Below, in pieces: positions 22,178-34,800 of a stretch of DNA of 64,000 nt. Under the pieces are notes generated by a model. It searched no databases. It was not told where the DNA came from and saw nothing but the letters and a program-made list of their open reading frames with translations. The stretch comes from Gonium pectorale (taxonomy: Eukaryota; Chlorophyta; Chlorophyceae; Chlamydomonadales; Volvocaceae): contig LSYV01000012.1 in the NCBI GenBank assembly GCA_001584585.1, positions 270,115 to 334,114 of the forward strand, read 5' to 3'. Numbering within the stretch: the stretch's first letter is position 1; each line of letters starts with the position of its first letter. The translations under genes and the position numbers were made by a program.

Positions 22178-25100
22178 ATGCCTCTATTTCTCCCTCTCGC
22201 GGCTGGAGGCGCTTTGGCCGTGCATATCGCCCTCCGCCTAGTTAGACAACGGAAGAAGCGTAACGAAGTGGTGAGTTATGCGGCCAATATCTTGGGCTTG
22301 GAGAGCTCGCCTGAAGAAAGTTCTGCTCACAGTGCGATGATGACCTTTTCTTCGCGGACGACGAGGCTCCGTGTGACGCCGCCTATATAGAAGGTAAGAT
22401 GCAGTGCGTTCATGTGGGCCGCTTGGAAACAAACGGTCATGGGTCGCTTCTTTCGGGGACGACCTCGAACCGAGTTGATAGTAGGCGTATCGTTGCAGCA
22501 GATGACTTGAATATGTTTGGTGCCTTTTGCCGCGCAGGCGCCCAGCCGGGCGAAGGTGGCACTGCGAAGACCCCGGCACGGTAAGCGCTTGCTTCCACGT
22601 GTCGCGCGCACAACGCTATACGATTTAAAGATATATGTACGAGTTTATGCGACGGTGCTGCGCCTTGCAGGGGGCCTATTACGCAGCGGGACGAAGTTCG
22701 CGACTCGGAGCCGCAGTCCTTATATCTGTCCAAGAAGCACGTGAGGGTGAGTTATTAGTATTTGGGCTACGCGAACGCGCTCCCCTGTGCGGGGCTTGCC
22801 GCACGCCGCGCGTGCTAGCTGTCCACCCACGTCGGCGTGACACCTTGACGTCGGTATGCACCTGCCGCCATTACCAGCTGCCCCCATCGCCGCTTCCCCA
22901 TATTGTTCACTTTCGTCTCTGCAGGCGGCGGCGCCCCTACCGGACGATGTTGCCAGGGAGCCTTCGGGTAAGGGCACACGTGATGGACCACTGCGTGTTT
23001 TGCCCCGTACAATGCTAAGTCCTTCCATCCACCGGCGTGCGCGACGCTCTCATGCGCCTCGCCCTCATGCCTGACTGCCTTGCACCTCCCACGGTGCCCC
23101 CAACGAGCGCTGCTTGCCTTGCCTTGCGCCCTGGTCGCCTGTCGTGCCCTAACCCATTGCCGCTCGCGGGCTGCGCACCGGGGCCGCCGGCACCCGCAGC
23201 GGACCTGGCGTCCCTCTCCAGCAGTGAGGCGCGCCGCCACGCTGCCAGCGTTCGCAAGGTGCAGGAGTGGGACGACGACGGCGCCAGCTCACCCACGTGG
23301 AGCCAGGGCGACGGTGGGTCGGCTGCGCGGGCTCCACACGCACGCACGCACGCACGCACGCACACACAGATGCACATACAGTGCAGGTTTCTTCTGGGCG
23401 CTCACTGCACACAGCTGTTACCCTCCGGCGTGGCAAGGGTTAGCTTGAGGTGTGGGCTGCACTGCGGCCTGCATGGGCAGGGTATTTTTCGTTTCGTGGC
23501 GCGCTGGTGGATCCCCGCTATGCATGTGGCTTGTCCAGAAGCCGTGCTCCAGTTTTGCTGGTAAGGCGCGCTTCCAGATGGCCGGTGGGGCATGTTCGGC
23601 CTCAAGCCCTCAAGCCCGGCACCGTGCTACTCTCGCTGCGCAGGCAGCCGTCACGACAGCGGCGTGAGCGGCGGCGGCGGGGGCAGCAGCGGCGACGAGG
23701 AGCAGCCGCGGCCCGTCGAGTCGTGCCTGTCTTCCACCTCCTCCTTCCGGCGCCGCCGGGAGCAGCTGGCCTTGGCAGCCCGCGGACCCGACTCGGGCAC
23801 TGCCCCAGGCGGAGCGCAGCAGCAGCCGGGCGGCCCAACGGGTGCACCAACCACGGCGGCGCGCGGGGACGCTGGCCTGGACGCGGGAGCTGTGGCGGGA
23901 GGTCCAGCCGCAGGGCCGCGTAATGCTACGGGCCTGGGTGCGGGCCTGGAGCCGGCCTCGGCTGCCTCAGGCTCGGCAGCCACCGCCGTCTCCGCCGCAC
24001 GGTATCGGGAGGGGAGCGCCGCCTCCAGCGGCCCTCCTTCGGTTGCACCGGCTCCGGCCCCTTCAGCTTCGGGCGGCGCCTCCGCCATGGCCGAGGCCCG
24101 CAGCGGCAGCGGCAGCAGCGGTGCGGACGCCTCGCTGGAGCCGCTGGGCAGCGTTGGAGCGCGCAGCGGAACCTTGGCGTCCTCCTCACGGAGTCCGGCC
24201 ACCTCGGGATCCGTTGAGCTGGGCTCGGATCCGCCGCTATCGGAAACCGACTCCGTGGCCGCCAAGGGCCGCAAAGGTGGCGCCGCCGCCACGGCGGCGG
24301 CGCCGCTGCCGCTGTCTGCTGAGGCGGCCGCAATGGCCGCTGCTGCCGCCAAGGCCGGCAAGGCCGATCTGGCGGCAGCTGCCGCTGCCGCCGCCCCGAC
24401 CGCCGTGGTGGCGCGGGCGGTGGTGCGCCCGGAGCAGGTAGCGGCGGCCAAGCCGCCGCCGCCACCACCACCGGCGGCGGCTTCGCCTCCTTCGCCGCCA
24501 CCGTCGCCGTCTTCGCGGCGCGAGGATGACAGCGAGCGGAAGGCGCTGGTCGGGAGCGACGACCCGCGATACCGGTCGGACGAGGAGGGGCCGCTGCAGC
24601 TGCCACTGAGCTCGCGGCGGCCGGCGGCGGCGCCACAGCTGCCGCCCACTATCCTGGCGACCCGGGCGCCGGACCCTGGGAACCTGCAGGCCATCCGGCA
24701 GCAGGTGCGTTAGGGCGCCAGGGGGTGGTGAGGGGCAGATACTCACTATCTGGACACGGGATACAGTTCGGGCTTCAACGCTTAAGACGGGAACGTCGCA
24801 TTGGAGATGCAGAATGGATCGAGGACACGGGCGTGGGGCTAGGGGTTTGTAAACGTGCAACGGGCCGGGGCCTGTCGGCAGAAGCTGGGGAACCGGGGCG
24901 GCGCGAAGAGGGTCGATGGGCAGCACGCGCGGCGTACGAGCGCAGGGGCGCAGAGCTTTGGGGCCGCGAAGTGCCGACCCCTTTCCCGAGTGTGCTCGTT
25001 TTTCATTCCCTTCTTCCTTCAACTCCCCCGAGTGTGCACGTTGGGAGCTGCACTTGGAAAAAACGCCCCCGCGCCCCGTGACCGCCGCTGAGCGCAGGTC

Positions 25101-28100
25101 GAGGCCCTGCGGCTGCAGCACCTGCAGCGCCAGGCGCAGTCGCTGCTCTCTGCCTCAGCCGCCAGCCGCGCAACCCCGGTGCCGGCGGGCGCCGCCACCC
25201 TCGGCGGCGCCGGCGCCGGGACCAGCGGCCCCATGGCGGCCTGGCCCGCTGATGGCGCACAGAGGCCGTCGGCGTTCGGGTTCGCGTCCATGGCGGCGCC
25301 TATGGGTGCTGGCGCGCTGCAGGCGGGCGTGGGTGCGGCACCGCCGCTGCGGCCCCTGCCTGGATTCCTGCCGGGTCAGGGACAGGCTGGGATGGCGGGA
25401 CTCTGTCAGGTGAGAGCCGGAACGACGTATGTGAACAGTGTACACATAAGTGTCACCGGCGGTCACCTCGAGTGGCTCGGTGCCTGGGCACCGGGCCCGC
25501 TGCTGACTCACGTTTCTTTTCGTTCGTTTTCCTTTCGGGGTTCTTACCACCAGGCAGTCGCACACCGCCGCTTTCCCGTGCCTTGCGCTCCCGCAGACGC
25601 CCGCCCTGTTTCAGGACCTGCAACAGCTGCAGCTGCCGACGCAGCAGCAGCTGCAGCGGCAGCATGCGGCCTCGGCGGCCGCCGGCGCCCCGGGCGGCGC
25701 GTGGTCCCCGCAGCATTCGGTGGCCGCCACGTACGGCAGCACCAGCCCGGCCTCGCTGCAGGCCACCTCCCCGGGCTCCGCGGCCGCCGGCGGCCCGTTG
25801 AGCCCCTCGCCGGGCGGCTGGCGGGCGGGCGGCGGCCCAGCGCCGTCGGTGCGCTTCGCGCCGACGCCGCCCACCCAGCAGGAACAGCGGGAGCAGCGGC
25901 GGCAGCAGCAGCAGACGATGGGATATGCGAGCGAGGGCGCGGATGCCGGCGCGGGCCCGGGCGCAGCACCCGCCCCGGCGAAACCCCCGCTCCCCCCCTC
26001 GTCCTCCGCCTCGCGTCCCCATTCTTCGCCCTCGCCAGGCCGGTACGGGGGCGCCGCCACCACCCGCTCGCCCTCGCGCTTCGGACCCGGGGGCATGCTG
26101 CCGCCGTCCGGGGGCATGCCCCCACAGGCAGCCCCCACTCCCTCGCAACCCCACCCACCGCATAACGACCACCATGGTCGCCACGCGTCGCTGGGGCTAC
26201 AGCCGTCTGATCCGGCTCTTGGGTTTAACGTGGGGGCGGGCATGCCCACGGCCTCCTCCCTGCCGCGTAACCTGGCGTCCCACACGCCGCTGCGCCCCTC
26301 CGAGAGTGTGCAGCGGACACGGGCCTGGCTCGACAGCAACGTCGAGGCGCCGGCAGAGGAGGCGGCCGCCCTGCCGCTAGTGCAGCCGCCGCCGCCGCCC
26401 CCGCAGGGGATGGTGGGTCCGCCGGGAGCGGGCGGCGTCGCGGGCGGCAGCGCCAATGGCTTCCACGCCGCCGCCCTGCAGCCCACCGCCGCCGTCGTGT
26501 TTCCCAACGGCTATGGTAATGTCGCTCAGCCGTACAACATGTTGTACAACCAGGTGTACAATCAGGCCTACGGCGGGTTGATGGCACCGCCGGCGGCTAC
26601 GGCAATGCTGCCGGCGGGGCACAAGGCGCAGCCGGCGGCAGCGGCGGCTACAGAGCTGCCGCCGCCGCGGCTGCAGATGAGTCCGAGCATGCGCCAATCC
26701 TCACTGCCCCGCCACCTGGGCTCCTTCACCTCACGCGGCCCCTCCTCCCTCGGCGAGTCGCAGCACTCGCACGCGCACCGCCCCGCCTCCCACGGCCACT
26801 CCCGCCACGGCTCGGGCTCGCACCACGGCTCGCGCCACGGCTCGCACCACGGCTCCCGCCACGGCAGCCGGCACGGCAGCCGGCACGAGTCGCGCCACCA
26901 CCACCACGGCTCGTCGCGCCCCGGCTCCCACTCCCACCACGGGGGTCGCGGCTCCCACCACGGCTCCCACCACGGCTCCCACCACGGCAGCCGCCACGGC
27001 TCCCACCACGAGTCGAGGCGCGAACGGCACCAGCGGGAGCGCGAGATGGCGGAGCTGCAGGAGAAGAAGGAGGCGGCCGATGCGCGGGCGCCCTCGCCGC
27101 TCGCGCTGTTCGGGGCGCGCCTTATGCACAGGGCGGGCGATAAGGTGGGTGGGTGTGCGGCGCTGGCCGTTGCGGCTGTGGTGGGGTGGGGTGGGGTCGG
27201 GGGGTGGGGCGCGAGGGCAGTGGGTCGTAGGTGAGCGAGAGGCCACACGGGGACACGCGGCGGGGCACCGTACAGGGCAAGCATGCAAGAGGGAGGGGAG
27301 GCGCCGTGGACCGTAGGTTTGGGCGGGCCACCGAAGGGCACACGCGGGGGGCGCCGTACAGCGGCGCTGTATACTGGTGTGCGTGCGTGCAGGGGCGTGC
27401 GGGCGGGCCTCCCCTTTCCACCCCGCACCCTGCATTCAGCTGGCTCGCCATCGCTCCCTCCAGCGTCTCTGGTCCGGACCCGGCTGTGCCGCCCCGGCAT
27501 CTCGAGTCCTGGCTGTGAAGGCTGGGTGCGGTAGTCGCCCGCCCGCCCGGCATCTCCTGGCTAGTCGCCCGCCCGGCCCGCCCGGCCGAGCTGGCCGCCG
27601 CTTCGCAGTCATCCCCTGCTGCCCCGACGCCCGCCCGCCTCCCGACCCCGCGTGATGCCCGCCGACCCCCCTTGTGTCGCCGCCCGCCGCGCAGCTGATG
27701 CCCGCCCCGCGGATGCCTACCGGCCGGGCATTCTTCGTGCCGCTCAAGGTACGGTAGGGTGGGGTCGGGCGGGCGGGCGGGCGAGCGGGGCCTTTTGCGG
27801 CTTGCGGCTGCCGCGGGTCCCCCTCCCCTGGGCGGCGGCGCGGCGCTCAGCGACGTCCGCACTGCTCCCCAGCTCCTGCGCCCGCATTTCCGCCCAGCTG
27901 ATGCATATGAGCGTCGCTTCCTGCGCTGGACCGGTTGGCTGGGAGTAGACTGGTCAGCTAGAGCTCACAGCATCCTGGCGGGGGGGCTTGGGCCCGCTGC
28001 CGCCGTCATCATCGGCGCATGGCCTCGCGGCAGGGCTCCTGCGCGCATGGCAAGCAATATGGCACCATCCGGGCAGGCTGCTCCCCCCCCTCCGTCCGTC

Positions 28101-28307
28101 CGTTTCCTGCCGGAGGCCTGCTGTACCCTTTGAGGACCGCTGCCCCTACAAGCGCCAAACGTGCTGCCTCGCCCCGCCCCGCAGTTCGAGCTGCGGATGG
28201 AGATGTCGGAGCGGATGGGCTCCGTCCAGCCCGCCGCGGATGGTGGCGCCTCCAGCGTGCGCTTCCAGCACGGCAACAACGGCCTCGGGTACGGTAGCCT
28301 CGGGTAG
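22178..28307 (+). CDS. Low-complexity protein with N-terminal membrane anchor and His/Gly/Ser repeat, 1150 residues
   Basis: Exons: 22178-22270, 22546-22580, 22671-22740, 22925-22967, 23200-23313, 23644-24704, 25098-25409, 25597-27144, 27695-27748 and 28185-28307 (3453 nt, phases agree). Residues 1-24 form one hydrophobic segment (MPLFLPLAAGGALAVHIAL) followed by RQRKKRNE, a signal-anchor pattern with basic residues on the cytosolic side. The rest is mostly disordered: Ala/Ser/Gly/Pro-rich from about 119 to 960, with a poly-Pro stretch near 410 and Gln-rich segments in exons 7-8. Residues about 965-1050 are an HGSRHGSHH-type repeat, followed by a charged helix (RREREMAELQEKKEA type). The short conserved-looking C-terminus contains LMPAPRMPTGRAFFVPLK and FELRMEMSERMG. 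No family is recognised. The exon 2 acceptor is ambiguous: another AG lies 8 nt upstream, and 22546 was chosen for phase. Confidence 0.7.
26763..27014 (+). repeat. Coding His/Gly/Ser/Arg minisatellite
   Basis: Within exon 8, imperfect units of six to twelve bases (cacggc, tcgcaccacggc, tcccaccacggc, agccgccacggc types) encode alternating HGS and RHG/HHG tripeptides. Variable third bases in the Ser and His codons suggest selection on the peptide rather than a very recent expansion. Confidence 0.85.
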
Positions 28308-28432
28308 GCAGCGGCCGCCGAATGGAGCGCGGCCGAGCATGACACGGACCGACGCCGACGCTGCAGCGTGGGCGAGGTGAAGTGGAGCGGGCGCGCGCGC
28401 GTCTCTCTTGACCCAGCGGCCGCAAGCCTGGC

Positions 28433-28437
28433 TGTAA
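28433..28437 (+). terminator. Candidate TGTAA polyadenylation signal of the 22178 gene
   Basis: First plus-strand TGTAA after the stop, 126 nt downstream (context gcTGTAAgcg). That is short for a 3' UTR in this window but acceptable. Confidence 0.4.
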
Positions 28438-31400
28438 GCGGAAGGAGCTGCAGCGCGGTATGCATAATGTTGGGCGGTCGTGGTATGAATTTTGTCGTAC
28501 GGTTGTCATGCGAGAAGAGGAAGAACGTGGGTGGTGTGAGTAGGGGCACACGCCCTCGGCGCCAAGCGCATAACTGCATGTTTCCTGGTCCCTGATGCCA
28601 AGATGCTCTTCGAGGGAAGGTATATGCTTGCACAAGAGATGAGACACGAGGCGAGATGAGACGATTTCTTGGCATTTTGTTTGTTTGTCGCGGGGAGAAT
28701 GACCTTTTGCCGAGGCGGAGAGACGCGACGGAGGAGGGGCGGCGCCGCACGGCGTCGCATGCAGAAAGGCGCTGGCGCGTGCGCACCTTCTGCTTCAGAA
28801 GTACTTGAAGAGGGGAAACGGCTTCCCAACATCACTTGGAGAGGCGGGCTCTCGATGTGATGTGATGGTGAGAAGCTGAGCTGGACTCGTGTACTGCCAT
28901 CCCTTGGAGAACGCGTTCGCGAGTGCGGATGTACGGCGCGGTGGGGGCGTACGACATGACGCGAACTCAGCGCCTGACCACAAGGTACTTCATGCAGCCG
29001 GGAACGGGCTCGGGCCCCGCACCGACAGTTATCCCCGGGGGCCCCCGAGTCGTTATCTGGTCCCCGTTTAATTATTACCCCCCTTTCCCTCCCCCGGGGG
29101 CCCCATATGCATGCTCGTCCCAATGCGGGAGATGCGTGCGGTTCTGCGGGAGCGCCTTGGCCGCTGTCCGGCCCGGCCGAGAAGCGCGGCAGGGAAGCGT
29201 CCAGGGGAGCGCGGCAGGGGAGCGTGTGTTTGCGTGGCTCGCACTGCGTGGTGCAAGTGGCAGTGGGGCCGGCGGGGAGCGATGAGGATGGGAGTGCAAG
29301 GCAGAGCCATGCGCAGAGGATGCGAGCGCGCGCCTTGGCGGGCGCCTGCGAACTCACAGGCGCATGGCGCCCATTTAGCGGAGGGCTGACAGGGACCGCC
29401 GACCCAGCCATTTTGACGGACGCGTTGGCTTTGGCAACCGCCCCGAGGTCGCTGCTCATGGGGTGGAGGCCTTGCCACAGCTATCCCCACCGGTTCCCCT
29501 GAGCCGGTTGGGTGAGGCGGGAGGCGCCGTGGCTTGGGATGTCGAGACACTCTGTTACAGTGAATCGGCGCGAAGCAAAGCGGGTCAGGGTCAGGGCGGC
29601 CGCCGGACGGCTCATATGCCAAGGGCTCTCCGGACGCGTTGATGGCAATTCAATAAAATCGGTCACCGCGGTTGCTTGGGCATTTGATATGCAAGCGCAG
29701 CCCCCGCTTTGCCGGGCGAGTGTATGCCGCAGCCGGATGGCGCTGCAATCCGCATCCACCCGCATTCGTACGGGCTATATTACCATCGTGACCCCCAACG
29801 TATGGAACTACGGTGTGTGTCGGAGGCACATGGGTGGCTGGGGAGGGGTCCGCTACGGCATCCTGCCGCACCCCCCCCCCCAGTAGGCGCTGTGCCGTGC
29901 GAAACTGACGGTGGGGCCTCACCTGGCCGTGGGCTTTGTGGTGCCGTTGCTGAGTGCCTGGCTGGCTGCGGGTAGCCGTGGCGGGTGCAGTGCGCTCAGT
30001 CCTGCGATCCCGTAAAAGCGCCCCAGCCCCGCACAGCGCTGTTCATGTGCCAAGTTAAATGTTGCTGCATACGTGCGTACGACACAGGCGCGCTCCCTTT
30101 GCGGGCGCTGGATCGGCGCGGGGGCGGGGAAGTGCAGGGAGAGGGAGTCGGATGGTAGTCGCAGCGCCATCACTGCAGGGGCTCGGGGGGTGCGCGGTCC
30201 TTTGGCATGTACCGTACATCGTGTACGGCTAGGTCGAGACGGCATAGCCACGGCGGTATGGCGCAGTGCATGATCCGTTTGGTACTTCGTTTTCTTCGGC
30301 TGGAGACGTGCCGACGTTTCACGGCTTGGTGGGCGATGAAGTCAAGAGTTAACGACGACTTTCAGCCCCGCAGTGCCAACGGCGGTCCTGGTGTCCCGAC
30401 CTTTATGGGCCGACGGCTTCCAAGCGGTAAAGCCTCACGATGTTGCGAGTCCCAGCATACCTTAGATGCTCTATCTCCTCACTCACCGTGCAACAAGGCC
30501 CGACCAGAGCACGAGGCCCGAGGACAAGCACAGCGCGAGTCGCAGCCACCAAGCATCCGCGAACGGCGACGTGCCCGCCGCATCCAGGCTGTGCGCGACC
30601 GTCCAACATCACCCTGCCCAAGAGCCCAAGAGCCCCGCATTGCCGGCACATGCTGCAGAACGTACGCCCGAATACAGCACCGTTCGACGTACCATACCAT
30701 GTACGCATGACTATGGCGCTTACGAACAAAGAGGGGAGTTGCGCCTGTACGATACCTAAGACGTCGATGTTTCTAAACACCACCCACAACCCACATCCCT
30801 GGCAAGAGAACCCACATCGCTCACTAGGGGCATATGTCTTACTAACCCCATCCGCTGCACGGCCGTACTGTACTCGGGCGGAAGCCCAACAGAACACGTT
30901 CCGGTTGCGCCGCGAACAATACCAAACGCTAGAGAATGCACATGTACAGGCTGCATGAGGGTGCCAGTCGATAGGAATGGAGAGTGCAGACACAGTGCAG
31001 TGAATCAAGCCCCAGCTACGGACCATCGCGCTCCGTCCCGACCCCCTCCCATGAGCAGCCAGGCGACCCGCATCGACGATCCCGTCCGTGCGGCACCCAG
31101 AGGCGACGCGCCCATCCGTCTGGTCCCGCAACCACGGACGCCCACGTCATCGGGCGGCGCCTGTATTACCCACAACGAATGGACAAGGCAACCTGTCCGA
31201 CCCACGATTTAACAAAGCGCGGCCCACACGTCGACAGTAACATGCTCAATCCCTCAGTGTATGCGGCACCCAGGAACATCACCGAGACCCAACGGAGGCC
31301 CAGGCTCCTGGCGTGGGCGCTGACCTCGTCACCCGCCGCAAGCCGGCATGTGCGCCCCAACACGTGCGGCCGCCCCACCCCCAAGCCTCAACCCGCCCGC

Positions 31401-31863
31401 AACCCCCTCCCGCTCCCGCTCACGAAGGTGTCCCCATCCCCAGATCATTGCGGTTTCCTCATGGGAACAGAACACGGTGCCGCCCATCGAAGCGCGCTCC
31501 ACACCATGCCCCGCACGCCGCCGCACCCCATCGCAAAGCGCCCCCGCTACCCAGCCACCGATCGCCGTCCCTGCGCGCACATACCTACGGCCGCAGACCC
31601 CGCCCAACCCAAGGGCGCTAACAGGCTACAAGGAGGAATCCGCGTCCGCGCCGCGTGCTTTTCAAATGCCGCGCGCAACCCAACCCACCGTCTCACTGTC
31701 AACGCCCCCACCACTTAGGTACAACGAAAGTCACCCCTCCCGCCGCCTTTCCCTTGGCGTCGTACGCCACCCACGTTCCCGCAGCCGCAGCCGCGGCTGG
31801 AAGCCGCCTCCCTCGCCTCTGCCCCCGCCCACACCCTCGCCACCACCCTCGTCCCGCTCACGG
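28438..31863. other. 3.4-kb convergent spacer, no gene recognised
   Basis: Long open frames exist (317 codons minus at 28506-29459, 242 codons minus at 30403-31131), but they lack family signals and splice logic and were not called. Visible structure includes cccccgggggcccc palindromic patches near 29035-29105, a poly-C tract near 29872-29881, and a ccgtac/gtacgg hairpin near 30210-30228. The ELMO gene's 3' UTR should lie at the right end, but no minus-strand TGTAA was found close to its stop. Confidence 0.4.
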
Positions 31864-34800
31864 TCACGGTTCGGGTGGGTCGGGCAGGTGGGTCTGTTCC
31901 CCGGCGGCCAGGATCAGGCCGGGCTTCTTGGCAGCGAGGTTCTACGGGAGAGGAGCCGGGCGGGGCGCGTGTGGGCGGGTGGTGAAGAAAGCGGGCATCG
32001 GGTCGGGGAGGGGGAGATTTTGAGGCAAGGAGGCAGGAGGTTGTGGGCAGGGGGGGCCAAGGGGGGAAGGCAGCTCGCAGCACGCAGTCGGCAGCCGTAA
32101 AGGGCACCAGGCGCCAGCCGCGGGCAACAGCCGCTGGCCCTGTTGCAACGGCTCAACCCCGTTGAGCATGCCTGCCTGCATGAGCACCGCAACTGCACAC
32201 CCTCGGTCAAAGATACGAAGAGAGCAGCCGGGGCAGGGCGGGGCGCCAGCTCCCCAAAGGCCCCGACCTTCAGACACCGCGTTCGCCACCTGCAAATGCA
32301 CCCGTCACCCGCCCACTGCCCTCCCCCCCCCACCTCCAGCTCTCGCAGCACGTGGCCACTGTCCGCCATGGTCTTCCCGCCCTTGAGCCAGGTGCTGTAA
32401 AAGGTGGCCATGGCGCCGGCGTAGAACAGCTGCGCCGCCTCCACCATGGAGCCGCGGCTGTTGGCGGCGCGGTTCAGGGTGCCGGAGCGGAGGGCCTGCG
32501 GGCGGGTTGCGGGAGGGTCGCACGCGGGGCGATTGCTATGGGGTGGGGGCGGGTGGGAGGGAGCAGCGACCGGGTCGCGGGCAGCGCGCTGCTCCGACCG
32601 AGCGGAGGGCCTGCGGGCGGCACTTGGTTCGCCGAAGGAGGTAAATACATTCCATCGCCCGCGGTGATGTGCGACCCCAGACTGGATACAGCCACACCAA
32701 GTCGGCGCTGCCCATGCGCGCTGTACATGGTGCACGCCGCCACGTGCTTGCCGACCAGCGCAACACTGCTGTTGATGCAGTACCAGTACCGCGGCCGGCA
32801 GCGCACCTGCAGCGTCCACTTGGTCACGTTGAGCGACACGATGGCCAGCGGGAACTCTTGCACGGGGTGGCGCGAGAGGCGGTAGATCTGCGGCGGCGAG
32901 GCGGTCGTCGAGGTGGTGGGAGTGGGGGTAATACGGAACGGGAAATGGGTCGCGTCGTGGACACCGCAGCGCATACTCAGTAGTAAGATGAACGACGGTC
33001 TTGGGAAGGCGACCTGCAAAACTGCGATGTCAGCGACGAGCGATACGTACCGGTGGGAGTGGGGGGTCAGAAAAGAAAACGTCAGAGGAGGGCACCGGTT
33101 CTGCGGTTTACGCAGTGTGGGCAGGACATATCATCAAAGATGTGCGCCCTCCCAAAGTCCCTTCCCCTTCCTCTTCACACATGCCCCTCCGCCCAGGCTT
33201 CCGCGGGCGCCCATCCTGATCCCGGCGAGCGAGACCATGCTCACTCCACACGACTCCAGTCGATCCCACCCACCCCCCAAGTAGTCCCCCGCCATGCCGA
33301 CCAAGCCGCCCCAGCCCGGGACCACACACCCCCTCCTTGCCTTGGCCGCCCCCTCGCCGCTCCACTGCGGCAGGTAGAACAGCTGCACCAGCCCCAGCAT
33401 GCCGCAGCCGCGCAGGTCGGTGGCGGGGTCTTGGCCCTACGCGAGCAAGACAATCAAACCTGTCAGTCGGAGGAGGCTCTAGAGCACATGGTAAGTTGGA
33501 CTCGTTGGAAAGTAAATAGGGTGCACCGGGTAAGGCTAAGCAGCGACCTGAGCAGTGCCCTGTGGCGGCCGCGAGGCCGTTCTAGCCTTCGTCGCACCAG
33601 GTGTGGTACCGAACCGGGAAGGACGGAGGACTGGGAAGCCAGAGACGCCAGCGAAGGCCGATGACTGGTGTGCGATGCGGCACGGCGCATCAGTGCCATC
33701 CCACGTCCGGGGATGCCGGTCCGTGGGTCACACACGGGCCATCCGCCCATCCCGCCAGCCGCCAACGGACCCACCTGGAAGCCCACGTCGGCCCAGTGCC
33801 CGCCGAACCGCGGCTGGTCAGGGGTCTTGCCTGCAGCCAGGAAAGTGACCGGGCAAATGCAAACGGTTGAGGATTGCATATAAAGGCAAGTGGCATGGAC
33901 TGAAGGTAGCCCGGACGGGGGGCGGGGTAATACGGAATGGGAAATGGGTCGCGTCGCGGACACCGAATCGCATACTGTACTCAGTGGAAGAACTTGTAGT
34001 GGTCTTGACGTAGTTGTAGACGACCTTTGAAACTTCGACGTCAGCGACGAGCGAGCAGCGCTGCAGCGTACCTCCGCTGATCGTAGTCGCTGTTAACGTG
34101 AAGGGGAGGCGGAGGAAAGCCCATGCCCACCCGCCTAACCTAACACGCCGACAGACTGGCACAGCACTGACACCGCGAGCGCGGGCCTGCCCAGACGGAC
34201 TTCCCCAACGGCACTGACCCAATCATCACTTTGTACTGACCTACGGGCGGGCAGGCGGACGGCGACAGCAGCGGAAGAAGCGAGTTAGTGATGGATGACG
34301 GCGAAACATGCGGGGGTGGCAAGGAAAAAGGCAGGCGGGCCGTACGGGAGTACGACACAAAGGGACAGCGGGGGTTGAAAAGGCGGGGACGCGGGGGGAC
34401 GGGGCGCGGGGACGGTGCAGGGAAGAGAAGGAAAGAGCGCAGGTAGGCTCTTGACCAGACTCTGATCGGACATTTACGGGCAGCATATCAAAACTTCCAC
34501 ACACAAAAACGCTGGTTCGGATAGGCAATCGAGCCAAGCGGATGTACAAGCACAACACACAAGCCGCCACCCTCGCCCCCACATCACGCCCCCTACACCC
34601 ATCACGCGCAAGCGCAGAAAGCAAGCCCCCTCCACAACAATCGCACAGGGCGCCAACCCAGCCCACCCACCCACCCCCCTCACCCCCACCCGCCGCTCGT
34701 CGTTGTTCATTCCCCTTTCCCTTGAAACCCGCACCCCACCCGCCGCGCCGCCCTGCATACCCGTAAATGCTGAGAAGACCGATCCGAGCAGCCTGACGTG

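Noticed and set aside
23651..24694. 347-codon open frame on the minus strand
   Set aside because: It is the antisense of the Ser/Ala/Gly-rich exon 6 of the 22178 gene. Low-complexity GC-rich sequence is open in several frames.
27870..27950. Possible extra exon (LLRPHFRPADAYERRFLRW) in the 22178 gene
   Set aside because: The acceptor is good, but the only in-phase donor (GGA|GTAGAC) is poor. Skipping it joins 27748 to 28185 in phase.
28506..29459. 317-codon minus-strand open frame in the 28-32 kb spacer
   Set aside because: The peptide is Arg/Ser/Pro-rich nonsense-like sequence with no conserved pattern and ordinary base composition.
30403..31131. 242-codon minus-strand open frame
   Set aside because: It has many cysteines and no domain pattern, no good start context and no splice logic. 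Treated as chance.
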